Source of the DNA: Spongisporangium articulatum
GTDB taxonomy: Bacteria; Actinomycetota; Actinomycetes; Actinomycetales; Kineosporiaceae
DNA length: 30,149 nucleotides
Assembly: GCF_044465595.1 (NCBI RefSeq)
Contig: NZ_JBITLV010000012.1
Span: 1-30,149 of the forward strand
Reading direction: 5' to 3'
In this document: positions 20,714-29,243 of the stretch, piece after piece
Numbering within the stretch: the first letter of the stretch is position 1
Layout: every line of letters starts with the position of its first letter
Notes under the pieces: model-generated
Database searches by the model: none
Told to the model about the DNA's origin: nothing
What the model saw: the letters and a program-made list of their open reading frames with translations, nothing else
Program-made: the position numbers and the translations under genes

Positions 20714-21862
20714 CTAGCGGGCAGACTCGGCCGCGGCGGGTGCCGGTTCAGGCGGTTCAAGGCGCAACCGGCGCAACCGGGCGGCCGAGAGGCGGTGACC
20801 CCACGCGACGAGGGTTGGGCCGTGCGGACCGTCCCAGCGGAACAGGGCACCCTCCTCGGGCGTGCCCTCCACCGCATCCGGTTCCCCGGCGAGCGGAGTC
20901 GGTCCGGTGACCTTCACGGCGCAGCCCATCACCTCGGTCCAGAAGTAGTCGTCCCACAGCGGCACCGGGGTCTCGAGTCCGAGCAGAGAGTGCGCCACCA
21001 GCCGCCCCTGGGTCATGGCGTTCGCCCAGAAGGGCCGCCGGGTCAGGTTCCCGCCCCAGGCGGCGCAGACGACGTCGCCCGCGGCGAACACCGAGGGCAG
21101 GTTCGTGCGGCCCCGCCCGTCCACGACCACGCCGTCGGCCAGGTGGACGCCGCTGCCGGCCAACCACTTGACGTTGGGCACGTCCCCGACGCAGGTGACG
21201 ACGACATCCGCGCTCAGTCGCGCCCGACCGCCGTCCACGTCGACCCCGTTCACGGGGCTGCCGAGCAGCGTCGCCCGTCCCCGGAGAAACCGCCCGCCCG
21301 CTGCCGCGAGCCGGTCCTGCACGAGTCGGGAGACGAACCCGCCCAGCAACCGCTCGAGGGGCCGGTCCACGTCGACGACGGTGACCGCCAGCCCGTGGGC
21401 GAGGCAGGCGCCGGCCACCTCCATGCCGAGGAACCCGGCCCCGACCACGATCGCCGAGGACGCACGGGCCAGCGCGGCGCGCAGGTCGGCCGCGTCCTCT
21501 CGGCTGCGCAGCACCAGCTCCCCGGTCTGCCCCGGCGCGGCGAGCCGGCGCGGGCGGGCGCCCGTCGCGATCACGAGGCGATCGAACGGCAGCGTCCGAC
21601 CGCCGGCCAGCTCGACCACCGACGGGGCCAGGCCCGTCGCGGTGCCCAGAACCACCTCGAGGTCCAGGCCGGCGGCGGCGTCAGCGGGCGGAAGCTCTTC
21701 CCGGAGGCCGCGTTTGGACAGGGGTGGCCGTTGATAACCGGGCTCGGCCTCGTCGCTGACGACGGTGAGCGGGCCGTCGTGGCCGAGGTCGCGCAGTTCG
21801 CGCGCCGTGGCCAACCCGGCCGTCGAGCCGCCGACGATGACGACGGGCGCGCTCAGGCCCAT
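20714..21862 (-). CDS. FAD-dependent ferredoxin reductase of the P450 system
   Basis: 382 residues from the ATG at 21862, overlapping the ferredoxin stop by 10 bp. The N-terminal FAD motif reads VVIVGGSTAGLATARELRDLG (GGSTAG in place of GxGxxG), then GYQRPPLSK and LVIATGARPR. The NAD(P)H motif is VVGAGFLGMEVAGACLAHG at about 140-160. The C-terminal FAD segment has SVFAAGDVV and a ferredoxin reductase-type tail. It transfers electrons from NAD(P)H to the adjacent ferredoxin. Operon order P450, ferredoxin, reductase is characteristic of a three-component class I P450 system. Confidence 0.9.
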   Translation of the reverse strand: MGLSAPVVIVGGSTAGLATARELRDLGHDGPLTVVSDEAEPGYQRPPLSKRGLREELPPADAAAGLDLEVVLGTATGLAPSVVELAGGRTLPFDRLVIATGARPRRLAAPGQTGELVLRSREDAADLRAALARASSAIVVGAGFLGMEVAGACLAHGLAVTVVDVDRPLERLLGGFVSRLVQDRLAAAGGRFLRGRATLLGSPVNGVDVDGGRARLSADVVVTCVGDVPNVKWLAGSGVHLADGVVVDGRGRTNLPSVFAAGDVVCAAWGGNLTRRPFWANAMTQGRLVAHSLLGLETPVPLWDDYFWTEVMGCAVKVTGPTPLAGEPDAVEGTPEEGALFRWDGPHGPTLVAWGHRLSAARLRRLRLEPPEPAPAAAESAR

Positions 21863-22044
21863 CGCAGGGCCGCCACCGGGCACACCGCGACCGCCTCGCG
21901 GGCCTGCGTCGCGAACTCCTCCGGGACCTCGTCGCCGGTCAGCAGCACCGGGTAGCCGTCCCCGTCGAGCTCCAGCACCTGGGGAGCCTTCTCCTCGCAC
22001 AGCCCGTGCCCCTCGCAGCGGTCGCGGTCGACCTCGATCCTCAT
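21853..22044 (-). CDS. Small P450-type ferredoxin with His in the cluster motif
   Basis: 63 residues from the ATG at 22044, overlapping the P450 stop by four bases (ATGA). The cluster motif is CEGHGLC (Cys 10, His 13, Cys 16) and VCPVAALRW supplies Cys 55. Having His at the second position of CxxCxxC gives only three Cys ligands, as in many actinobacterial P450 ferredoxins with [3Fe-4S] or unusual [4Fe-4S] clusters. It shuttles electrons from the reductase to the P450. Length and acidic character are usual. Confidence 0.93.
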   Translation of the reverse strand: MRIEVDRDRCEGHGLCEEKAPQVLELDGDGYPVLLTGDEVPEEFATQAREAVAVCPVAALRWA

Positions 22045-23336
22045 GCCGCCGCCCTCGCCGGGACGAGCCGGACGGGCAGCCGCCCGAACCGGTGGATGAC
22101 GTTGTTCAGGGCCGGCTCCGGCTCGCCCGCCACCTCGATGCGCTCCACGTGCGCCAGCAGCGAACGCAGCACCGCCGAGGTCTCCAACCGGGCCAGACCC
22201 TGACCGGCGCACCCGTGGACGCCGTAGCCGAACCCGAGCTGGCCGGTCGCGTCGCGGGTGATGTCGAACCGCTCCGGGTCGGCCCAGAACCGCTCGTCGC
22301 GGTTCGCCGACGCGTACATCATCAGGACCTGGGCCCCGGCGGGCAGGAGGACGTCGCCAACGGGCGTGGGGGCGGCCAGCCGCCGGCCGAAGGCCCGCAG
22401 CGGGGACTCGAGCCGGATCACCTCGTTCACCGCGCCGGGCACCAGCTCCGGACGCTGCTTCAGCAACTCCCACTGGTCGGGGTGGCGGGCGAACAACCAC
22501 AGGGCAGCGGCGATCGCCCCGGCAGTGGTGTCGATCGACGGGGCGAGGTAGTCGATGAAGAGGCCGCGACAGTCGGCCGTGGTCAGTTCCCCGCGCTCGA
22601 TCCGCCGCACCACCTCGGCGGCCATGCTGTCCGGCAGGACGTCCCGCCGGCGGGCCAGGGAGTGGACGAAGGCCAGCATCGACAGGGCGGCCGGGCCGGA
22701 CCGGACGGTCTGGAGGTTCCAGGGGCCCAGGTTGTCGAAGATCGCCCCGGCCCAGTGCACGAGCCTGTCCCGACCGCGCTGCGGCCAACCCACCAGGTCG
22801 GGCACGATGCTCAGGGGCATGGCCAGTGCGATGTCGTCGACGCCGTCGACCACCCCTCGACCGACGGCCCCGCGGACGGTCCGCTCGGCCAGCTCGTCGA
22901 TCCGAGGTTGCAACGGGCGCAGCGCGCGGGGGGTCAGCCGGTGGGCCAGCAGGTTGCGGCGCTGATCGTGCTCCGCGCCGTCACTCAGCAGGGTGCTCGT
23001 GCGGCCGATCCGGCGCGCGATCGCGTTGAGTGGCACCCCGTGGGCCGACCGGTAGGCGGCGTCGTCCGCCAGGGCGGCGCGGACCTCGGCGTAGCGGGGC
23101 AGCGCGTAGATCCGCTGCTTGGCCAGCCAGACGACGGAGCCCAGGTCGCGCAGGGCGGCGTAGTGCGGGTACGGGTCGCGGATGGCGGCCGCCGAGTAGA
23201 TGTCCGGCCGGTAGACGGGGACCCCGGCGACGGGGCCGCGCGGCCTCCCCGACAACCGGGGATTCCGGGGCGTCGAGCGCCCGGCACTCGTGGCCATCGG
23301 GCATCCGGGGGCGAACCCTCCGTCGGTCTCCGCCAT
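22041..23336 (-). CDS. Cytochrome P450
   Basis: 431 residues from the ATG at 23336, with GAGGAGAG 5 nt upstream. The heme-binding loop is FGYGVHGCAGQGLARLE with the proximal Cys. The K-helix ExxR is in NEVIRLESPLR, and PERFDITRD is the PERF segment. The I-helix reads YLAPSIDTTAG, keeping the acidic-Thr pair but with Pro-Ser where Ala/Gly-Gly is common. It is a soluble monooxygenase of the CYP bacterial class, served by the ferredoxin and reductase downstream. The substrate is unknown. It is divergent from a PucR-type regulator across a palindromic promoter. Confidence 0.95.
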   Translation of the reverse strand: MAETDGGFAPGCPMATSAGRSTPRNPRLSGRPRGPVAGVPVYRPDIYSAAAIRDPYPHYAALRDLGSVVWLAKQRIYALPRYAEVRAALADDAAYRSAHGVPLNAIARRIGRTSTLLSDGAEHDQRRNLLAHRLTPRALRPLQPRIDELAERTVRGAVGRGVVDGVDDIALAMPLSIVPDLVGWPQRGRDRLVHWAGAIFDNLGPWNLQTVRSGPAALSMLAFVHSLARRRDVLPDSMAAEVVRRIERGELTTADCRGLFIDYLAPSIDTTAGAIAAALWLFARHPDQWELLKQRPELVPGAVNEVIRLESPLRAFGRRLAAPTPVGDVLLPAGAQVLMMYASANRDERFWADPERFDITRDATGQLGFGYGVHGCAGQGLARLETSAVLRSLLAHVERIEVAGEPEPALNNVIHRFGRLPVRLVPARAAA

Positions 23337-23428
23337 GTCGCTCTCCTCGTCATCAAGGCACCGCCTGCCGACCCAGCGTGGCGAGTGATTGAGCGCGGCT
23401 GAAGGTTCACAATGGCCCAGATATCTTG

Positions 23429-23455
23429 GATCACGGTGCATAATGCACCATGATC
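23429..23455. promoter_or_regulatory. 27-bp palindrome covering the pucR start
   Basis: GATCACGGTGCAT (23429-23441), centre A, and ATGCACCATGATC (23443-23455) match at 12 of 13 positions. The inner GGTGCAT/ATGCACC arms are perfect. The right arm includes the pucR ATG (23450). CATAAT at 23439-23444 looks like its -10, so binding would block the promoter. It lies 93 bp from the P450 start. Confidence 0.7.
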
Positions 23456-24703
23456 AGAGCGGAGGAACCCACCGCGGAGCAGGTCCGGCAGGAGGTCGGC
23501 GCCCTCATCCAGGCCGGTGCGAAAGTGGCTCTGAGCAGGCTCGACGACGAGCTGGCCCGGATCGCGACCGTGCACCTGGACGCTCCGGGGATGGAGCGGG
23601 TGGCGGCCGACCCCGTGCTGGCCGAGTCCTCCGTCCGGGCGATCCGCGCGACGCTCGCGCACTGGACGGCGTCGGTGATCAACCAGCCGTTCGCGCCGGT
23701 GGGCCCGCCGGAGGACTGGGACAACGTACGGATCGCCCGAGACCTGGTCCGTCGGGGGTTGGACGAGACGGTGCTGGTGGCCTACCGGGTCGTGCAGGCC
23801 TTCGTCTGGCAGGAGTGGATCCGGATCGCCTTCACGCTCAGCGACGACCCCGCCGTAGTGCAGGGCGTGCTGGAGCACACCTCGGCCTCGATCACCGACT
23901 TCGCCGAACGGTCCCTGCAGCACATCGGGGAGATCATGGCCGCCGAGCGCGAGCACCTGCGGCGCGGGAGCCGCCCGGAACGCCGGGAGACGGTCGCCCT
24001 CCTGCTCGACGGCGCGCCGGTGACCGAGGAGCGCGCCTCCGCTCGGCTGGGCCTGAGGCTCGACCGGCCGCACACCGCTGTCGTGATCTGGGTCGACGAC
24101 ACGACGCCGCCGGCACATGCCCTCGAGCCGGTGATCGACCTCATCCTGCAGGTCACGGAAGCCCGCCAGTACGTCTCCGTCCTGCCCCAGACGGGGCTGG
24201 CCTGGATGTGGGTGTCCGGCCGTGGCCCCGACGTCCGCGAGTTGGAGGGACGGCTGCGGCAGTGGCCGGACATCCACGTGGCGATCGGCACCACGGGGAC
24301 CGGGGTCGAGGGCTTCCGCTCCAGCCACCGTTCGGCGGTCGCCGTGCAGCGTCTGCTCAGCCGCTCCCGGCTGCGTCAGGTCGCGAGTGCCGACGACGCC
24401 CGGCTGGCCGCCCTGCTGAGCCGCCATCGCGACGACGCCACCGCCTACGCCCGAGAGGTCCTGGGCGACCTGGCGGACGCCGGGCCCGAGATTCTTGGGA
24501 CGGTGAGGCTTTTCGTCCAGGAGTTGGGCAACGTGAAGGGGGTCGCCGAACGCCTGTTCACCCACCGCAACACCGTGGTCCGCCGGCTGGCCCGCGCGGA
24601 CGAGCTGCTGCCGCGCCCCTTGCGGTCCAACCCCGTCGAGGTGGCGGTCGCGTTGGAGATCTGGCAGTGGTCCACAGATCCCGGTGGGTCCGACGCCGGT
24701 TAG
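23450..24703 (+). CDS. PucR/CdaR-family transcriptional regulator
   Basis: 417 residues from ATG 23450, likely leaderless. The N-terminal about 170 residues are all-helical and RsbR-like (ALIQAGAKVALSRLDDELARI). A middle GGDEF-like CdaR region (TAVVIWVDD, VSVLPQTGLAWMWVSG) follows. The C-terminal HTH is the PucR type: LFVQELGNVKGVAERLF and HRNTVVRRLARADELL. Regulators of this family often sit divergent to P450 operons in actinobacteria, and this one probably controls its own gene and the P450, ferredoxin and reductase operon through the 27-bp palindrome. Whether it activates or represses cannot be told. Confidence 0.9.
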   Translation: MIRAEEPTAEQVRQEVGALIQAGAKVALSRLDDELARIATVHLDAPGMERVAADPVLAESSVRAIRATLAHWTASVINQPFAPVGPPEDWDNVRIARDLVRRGLDETVLVAYRVVQAFVWQEWIRIAFTLSDDPAVVQGVLEHTSASITDFAERSLQHIGEIMAAEREHLRRGSRPERRETVALLLDGAPVTEERASARLGLRLDRPHTAVVIWVDDTTPPAHALEPVIDLILQVTEARQYVSVLPQTGLAWMWVSGRGPDVRELEGRLRQWPDIHVAIGTTGTGVEGFRSSHRSAVAVQRLLSRSRLRQVASADDARLAALLSRHRDDATAYAREVLGDLADAGPEILGTVRLFVQELGNVKGVAERLFTHRNTVVRRLARADELLPRPLRSNPVEVAVALEIWQWSTDPGGSDAG

Positions 24704-24954
24704 GCTCAAGCAGCGAAGGGCTGTGCCTGCGCCCCCGGTCAGAGGCCTTCTGGCAGGCTCGGCTCGTGCGTTCTGACACGCCCCGGCACCGCGCCGCTCG
24801 TCGTCACGACCTCAGCGCCGGACGGGCTAGTCCCCCTGGTCGACACCCGCAGCACGGGACGCGCCACCAGTTCGACGCCGTGAAGCTCCTTGTGGCGCGT
24901 CGCCTCTGAAGGTGCTCAGCAACCGATTCCGGATTCGACGGGGCTCGGCTGCTA
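24704..24954. other. Gap with no supported gene
   Basis: No open frame in this stretch has a start, a ribosome binding site and family-like sequence together. A minus-strand frame without a start codon (24739-24915) has G/C-rich third positions and could be a decayed gene, but I recognise nothing in it. No clear terminator for pucR was found. Confidence 0.5.
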
Positions 24955-25236
24955 CTACGACAACCGAGACCTCGCCTCGTCGAGGTAGGCCTCCACCTGC
25001 CGGCGGTCGAAGCCGCGCATGGTGACAGTGAACGCTGCCTCCGCAAGGGCTTTCGCAGCCTGGGCTTTCAGCGACGGGTCGCTTGAGCAGAGGATCGAGG
25101 CTGTCGTTTGCCCAGGCCACATCCACGTTCCCGACCGGGCGTTTCGACTTACGAGGAACTGAGAAGGGGTGTGGATTACGGTGCAGGCGCCTCCGACGAC
25201 GATCCTGGGGATGCCCTGAGCCTTCGCTGTCAGTAG
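24955..25236 (-). pseudogene. 5'-truncated gene remnant of unknown family with DivIVA-like C-terminus
   Basis: A minus-strand frame with no usable start near its upstream end runs from about 25236 to the TAG at 24955-24957. It reads LLTAKAQGIPRIVVGGAC, then FLVSRNARSGTWMWPGQ and SSDPSLKAQAAKALAEAAF, ending VTMRGFDRRQVEAYLDEAR. The coherent protein pattern over about 90 codons argues for real coding history. The last motif resembles the RGYDxxqVdxyL segment of actinobacterial DivIVA-like proteins. Its 5' end runs into the membrane-protein gene at 25230, so it was truncated. The family is not recognised. Confidence 0.45.
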
Positions 25237-25667
25237 GTCGGGTGCGCCGGGGTCTCCGTCTGATGCTGGGCGATGCGCCGGTCGCGGGCAATCGTGACGA
25301 GGATGGTCGCGATGCCGAGCAGGGCGACCGAGGCGTTCGCGGCGGTGAGGGCGGTGGCCTCACCGAGGGTGGCGCCTTCGAGATGTGCCACGTGGAAGAG
25401 GAAGTGCGGCACGGCGAAGATCGAGTAGGCGAGCGCCGCGGGGATGGCGAAGTGTGCCTTCGGATTGAAGAAGGCGATGCCGAGCAGGAGTGCGATGCCG
25501 AGGGTCGCGCCGCCGAAGTCTCGGGCGTAGTGCTCGCTGAACGGCGGGGTCAGGTCGACGGTTGGGAAGTGGCGGTAGAAGGTCTCGGGAGAGATCGCGT
25601 TCCACGCGCCGACCACCAGCTCCTCGAGGAGCAAGATGGCGAGTCCGATTCGGATGAAGACGGTCAT
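25230..25667 (-). CDS. Small integral membrane protein of unknown function
   Basis: 145 residues from the ATG at 25667, with GAAGGAG 6 nt upstream. The longer frame to 25787 has no such site. Four hydrophobic segments are visible: IGLAILLLEELVVGAW, GATLGIALLLGIAFF, HFAIPAALAYSIFAVPHFLF and ALTAANASVALLGIATILV. The sequence between the first two (SPETFYRHFPTVDLTPPFSEH) is like that of uncharacterised actinobacterial membrane proteins. No catalytic motif is seen. It lies just before the IS element, whose left end is 168 bp upstream of it. Confidence 0.7.
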   Translation of the reverse strand: MTVFIRIGLAILLLEELVVGAWNAISPETFYRHFPTVDLTPPFSEHYARDFGGATLGIALLLGIAFFNPKAHFAIPAALAYSIFAVPHFLFHVAHLEGATLGEATALTAANASVALLGIATILVTIARDRRIAQHQTETPAHPTY

Positions 25668-25835
25668 TGAGGCTCCTTCGATCTGCGCGGCACGGTCAGT
25701 GCACCCGTGCTCCGCGTCGTAGACGGGTGTCACTGGAATGACCGCGTAGGGGCTCCTTTCGTGAGGACGCTGCCGCAGGGACCTCACATCGCGAGGCGCT
25801 GCGCGGTCGTGACTGATGGGACCGGCAGACGAAGC

Positions 25836-25875
25836 TGTCCGGCCCCCCGTTTTCTGGTCCAGTTCGTGTGAGAGT
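25836..25875. repeat. Left terminal inverted repeat of the IS3 element
   Basis: TGTCCGGCCCCC begins the element. The inner GGTCCAGTTC, then GTGTGAGAGT, matches the right end with few differences. Confidence 0.88.
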
Positions 25876-25909
25876 GCCGCGAGTGTTGTGACCAGTTATA
25901 GGAGTGGCA

Positions 25910-26188
25910 ATGCCTGGTAAGCGGTACTCGACGGAGCAGATCATCGCCAAGTTACGGGAGGCGGAGAAGCTCCAGGCGCAGGGTGCGACCATCCCCGCGG
26001 TGTGCAAGAAGCTCGGCGTCAGCGATCAGACGTTCTATCGGTGGCGGCAGAAGTACGGGGCGTTGAAGGAGGACGAAGCGCACCGGTTGCGGGCGTTGGA
26101 GCAGGAGAATGCGCGGCTGAAACGTATTGTGGCGGAGCAGGCTTTGGACATTTCGATGTTGAAGGATGTGCAGCGGGGAAACTTCTGA
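25910..26188 (+). CDS. IS3-family transposase OrfA
   Basis: 92 residues from ATG 25910, with AGGAG 5 nt upstream. It has an N-terminal helix-turn-helix of the transposase-8 type (YSTEQIIAKLREAEKLQ, TIPAVCKKLGVSDQTFYRW) and a C-terminal leucine-zipper-like helix (HRLRALEQENARLKRIVAEQ). It binds the IS ends. Its frame meets a TGA at 26186 unless ribosomes slip -1 at 26176-26182, which yields the OrfAB transposase. Expressed alone, OrfA acts as a regulator of transposition in this family. Confidence 0.93.
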   Translation: MPGKRYSTEQIIAKLREAEKLQAQGATIPAVCKKLGVSDQTFYRWRQKYGALKEDEAHRLRALEQENARLKRIVAEQALDISMLKDVQRGNF

Positions 26189-26207
26189 GCCCGGCTCGCC
26201 GCCGGGC
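26176..26207 (+). promoter_or_regulatory. Programmed -1 frameshift site with downstream hairpin
   Basis: GGGAAAC (26176-26182) is a canonical X XXY YYZ heptamer in the orfA frame (G GGA AAC). After 6 nt, which include the orfA stop TGA (26186-26188), the arms GCCCGGC (26189-26195) and GCCGGGC (26201-26207) form a 7-bp stem with a 5-nt loop. Slippage joins orfA to orfB. Confidence 0.88.
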
Positions 26208-27069
26208 CGCCGTGGCGCATCTGCAGCGGAAGTTCAAGGTGAGTGAACGCCGGGCCTGCCGGGTTGTCGGCCAGCAGCGTTCGACTCAGCGCTACGTGGT
26301 GGTGCCCTCGGACTTCGAGGCGCGGCTGGTCAAGGAGATGAAGGCGTTCGCCGAGGCCAACCCGCGCTGGGGCTACCGGCGCATCCACGCCCTGCTCGTG
26401 GACGTGGGTTGGGCGGTGAATCTGAAGCGGATCGAACGGTTGTGGCGAGCCGAGGGTTTGAGAGTCCCACCCCGGCGGAAGAACCGCCCCGGCGGGAAAG
26501 GCCCAGGCCAGGCCGGTAATAGTGCGTGGGCGCGGCCGGCTCTGCGGCCGGGTCACACCTGGTCCTACGACTTCGTAGCCTTGCGCACTCAGGACGGGCG
26601 ACCGTTGCGGGTGTTGAACGTCGTCGATGAATACACGCGGGTCGCGGTCGGCTTCCACGTGGCCCGCTCGATCGGCACCCGCGCTGTTCAGAAGGTCCTG
26701 GAGGGCCTGTTCCAGACCCACCCGCCGCCGCAGCTGATCCGCTCGGACAACGGCAAGGAATTCATCTCCTCAGGCCTCATCCAGTGGCTGGGTGACCAGG
26801 GCGTGACCGCGGTCCCGGTCGCGAAAGCCAGCCCGCAGCAGAACTGTTACGTCGAACGCTTCAACGGCAGCATGCGCGACGAGCTCCTCGACGGCGAGCT
26901 GTTTCACTCCGTCCTGGAGGCCAAGGTCGTGATCGGCCGCTGGATCGACGACTACAACCACCGTCGCCCGCACCGCGGCCTCGGAATGATCACGCCGGTC
27001 GCGTTCGACAAGGCCGAACGAGCCCGGATAGCGGTTGGCTCGAGCGACGGTTATGAGGGCAGCGGATAA
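26182..27069 (+). CDS. IS3-family transposase OrfB (DDE catalytic domain)
   Basis: About 295 residues in the -1 frame relative to orfA, translated mainly as the OrfAB fusion. A helical N-terminal region (RWGYRRIHALLVDVGWAVN) is followed by the DDE core: first Asp in TWSYDFVALR, second Asp in IRSDNGKEFISS, and Glu in CYVERFNGSMRDELL. The C-terminal WIDDYNHRRPHRGLGMITPV motif is typical. The start of the frame is set by frameshifting rather than a start codon. The reading frame looks intact to the TAA at 27067-27069, so the element may be mobile. Confidence 0.92.
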   Translation, partial: LLSPARRRAAVAHLQRKFKVSERRACRVVGQQRSTQRYVVVPSDFEARLVKEMKAFAEANPRWGYRRIHALLVDVGWAVNLKRIERLWRAEGLRVPPRRKNRPGGKGPGQAGNSAWARPALRPGHTWSYDFVALRTQDGRPLRVLNVVDEYTRVAVGFHVARSIGTRAVQKVLEGLFQTHPPPQLIRSDNGKEFISSGLIQWLGDQGVTAVPVAKASPQQNCYVERFNGSMRDELLDGELFHSVLEAKVVIGRWIDDYNHRRPHRGLGMITPVAFDKAERARIAVGSSDGYEGSG

Positions 27070-27135
27070 GAGGATCTGCCAACATCAGCCTTGGACCAGT
27101 TCCTCGGGCCACGCGACGGCCGCCCGGCCGGCCCG

Positions 27136-27174
27136 ACTCTCACAAGAACTGGACCAACCGCAGGGGGCCGGTCA
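27136..27174. repeat. Right terminal inverted repeat of the IS3 element
   Basis: The segment ends GGGGGCCGGTCA at 27174 and is the reverse complement of the left repeat apart from scattered differences and one small gap. Confidence 0.88.
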
Positions 27175-27176
27175 GA

Positions 27177-29222
27177 TTGACCACCGTTTACCCGGCCATC
27201 GGTGGCCTACCCGCGGAGACCGCCACCAGCACCTACACCAACTTCGGCACCCCGAACACCCTCTCGGCGGGGAGCACGAGTCTGGTCAGCTCTACCATCT
27301 ACACCGGTTCCGGGCTCTATGACGGTCGGACGTTCGCCTCCGGCGCCAAGCGGAACATCGACTGGGACATGAGTCGACGTCTGCCCTCAGCAGTGCAGAC
27401 CTTCTACACCAGCGGCACCGCCAGCGTGTATTGGCAGAATGACAACTACAGCCGCGACCTCCTGGGCAACGTCACCTCGATCGCCGAGAGCACTGCCCTG
27501 CAGTCGCAGTGCTTCGCCTACGACGCGCGGAGCCGACTCACCCAGGCGTGGACGACGAACCCCGGCACCAACCCCTGCAGTTCAGCGCCGGCCGACACGG
27601 CGACGACGTGGAACACCGGCCCGAGCCCCTACCGGGTCAAGTACTCCTACGGGGCAACCCAAAACATCACCGCCGTGAACACGGCCGGTATCAATGGTTC
27701 CACGGCTACATGGACGAACCGTCCCTACACCTATGCAGACACAGCCCATCCCGCTGCTGTCACGGGGATCGTGCCATCGACAGCCGCCTCGACTGGATCC
27801 GACTCGTTCACCTATGACGCGGGTGGCCGCCTGACGACCAGGGCGGTCAACGGCACCAGCACATCCGTCGGCTACAACCCGCTCAACCAGCTCACCTCAA
27901 CGAATGTCACGGCAGGAGTCGGTGCCGGAACGGCTTTCCGGTACGCCTACGACGCCGATGGCCAACGATCTCTGAAGGTCACTGCGAGCAGCGCAACCGC
28001 CTATTTCGGCACCACTGAGGTGACCGCAACGGGTACGGGCCTGACCACTTTGACAGGGACGCGCTACTACCGTCTCGGTGACGCAACGGTGGCGACGCGG
28101 GCAGGTTCGGCAGCGCCGACCTACCTCTTCAACGACGTACAAGGTTCGGCCACACTGTCCGTGACCGCAGGGGCGCCGGCGACGGCAACCGTCAAACGGC
28201 AGCGGTACATGCCCTATGGTACGGCTCGCGGCGCGGCCAACCAGCTGCCGGTCGAGCGTGGATGGCTCGGCCAGGTTGAGGACGACGCAACCGGACTCAT
28301 CTATCTGAACAACCGCTACTACGACCCCAGTACCGGTCGATTCCTTACACCTGACCTTTTGTCTAAGCCGACTGATCCATCGACGCTTAACCCCTACACG
28401 TATGCGGCATCGAACCCTGTTACTTCCTCAGACCCGACGGGTCTTTGCCCTCCGGACAAGTGCGGAGCGGGGATTCCCACCAGCGATGGTCGAGTCCTCG
28501 GCGGGCGCGTCGACCCCGACAACCCCAACTCCAAGCGGGTACCGACGACATCGGGGCACAACTTCACTACTCCCCACAATGATGCGGTGACGGCGGCCAA
28601 GCAGGTCATTAAGGCGCAAGCCGCTGCTATGGGCATCTATGGCGACTTCAATGACAATTGGGAGAATCCCATTATGAATGCCTCGAAGAAGCCGTGCCTG
28701 TATGGCGGCCAGTCCAATTGCAATAATGGCTACGCGGACATCATCTTTGAGACCAATGACGGCGTCCTCTTGGTATGGGAAGTGAAAGCTGCAAAGCAGG
28801 GTGCCGCCAAGGCGCGAAAGGAAGCGGAGCACTACGTGTCGAAGCTTCGCCTCAGGGGTGACAATGCTCACCTCGGATGGGACATCGGGGGGCCCTATCC
28901 CTATTCAGCGGATGGCAAGCAAATTTGGGGAGCCGGAGAGGGCGTGGTGTTGTACGGCAAGGACAGCCAACGCAGCCGGGTTCAGGGCTCCGGCGGGTTC
29001 AACGCCAGCGATGCAATCGCATTGGCTATAGCTGCGGGAATCGTCGGGGGTATGTCTGGAGGTGTGGGCACGGGCGGTGGAGGCGGTACCGGGGAGATAC
29101 CCCGCCCCGTGGGTGTTCCCGAGCCGGGCGGGGTCCCGGTGCCCGTCGGCGCCGTCGCTCCTCCAGCGTTGGGTATCGTGCCTTGGGTGGATCCCTTTCC
29201 GGCCTTTCGCCTAGCGGTCTAA
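27177..29222 (+). pseudogene. RHS protein, 5' truncated by the IS element, with PD-(D/E)XK-like nuclease toxin tip
   Basis: 681 residues are open from TTG 27177, 3 bp after the IS right end. RHS-type sequence (TTVYPAIGGLPAETATSTY) begins at once, so the start codon is artificial and the large N-terminal part is missing. YD-repeats follow (FTYDAGGRLTTRAVNG, YAYDADGQRSL), then the RHS core hallmark YYDPSTGRFLTPD and DPTGL at 419-423. After that point the tip begins and its codon use becomes less GC-rich. The tip has GYADIIFET (Asp 521) and LLVWEVKAA (Glu 535, Lys 537), a plausible PD-(D/E)XK catalytic motif, so it is inferred to be a DNase. Unusually, a hydrophobic segment (about 613-625) and a Gly/Pro-rich tail follow the tip. 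The immunity candidate starts 21 bp after the stop. Confidence 0.8.
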
Positions 29223-29243
29223 CCGTGGCGCCACGAGGAGTTA

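Larger units (their letters stand above)
25836..27174 (+). mobile_element. Intact IS3-family insertion sequence, 1339 bp
   Basis: Both ends carry matching terminal inverted repeats of about 39-40 bp starting TGTCCGGCCCCC and, on the other strand, TGACCGGCCCCC. Between them are orfA and orfB in the -1 frame with a slippery heptamer, the standard IS3 layout. The three bases on each side (AGC and GAT) differ, so no target-site duplication is present. A related decayed left end lies at 1215 in the same orientation. Confidence 0.92.

Noticed and set aside
24739..24915. Minus-strand frame with G/C-rich third positions
   Set aside because: No start codon with a ribosome binding site and no recognisable family. 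It could be decayed coding sequence, but evidence is too thin.
25833..27177. Target-site duplication for the IS3 element
   Set aside because: Flanking triplets AGC and GAT do not match, so no duplication can be claimed.
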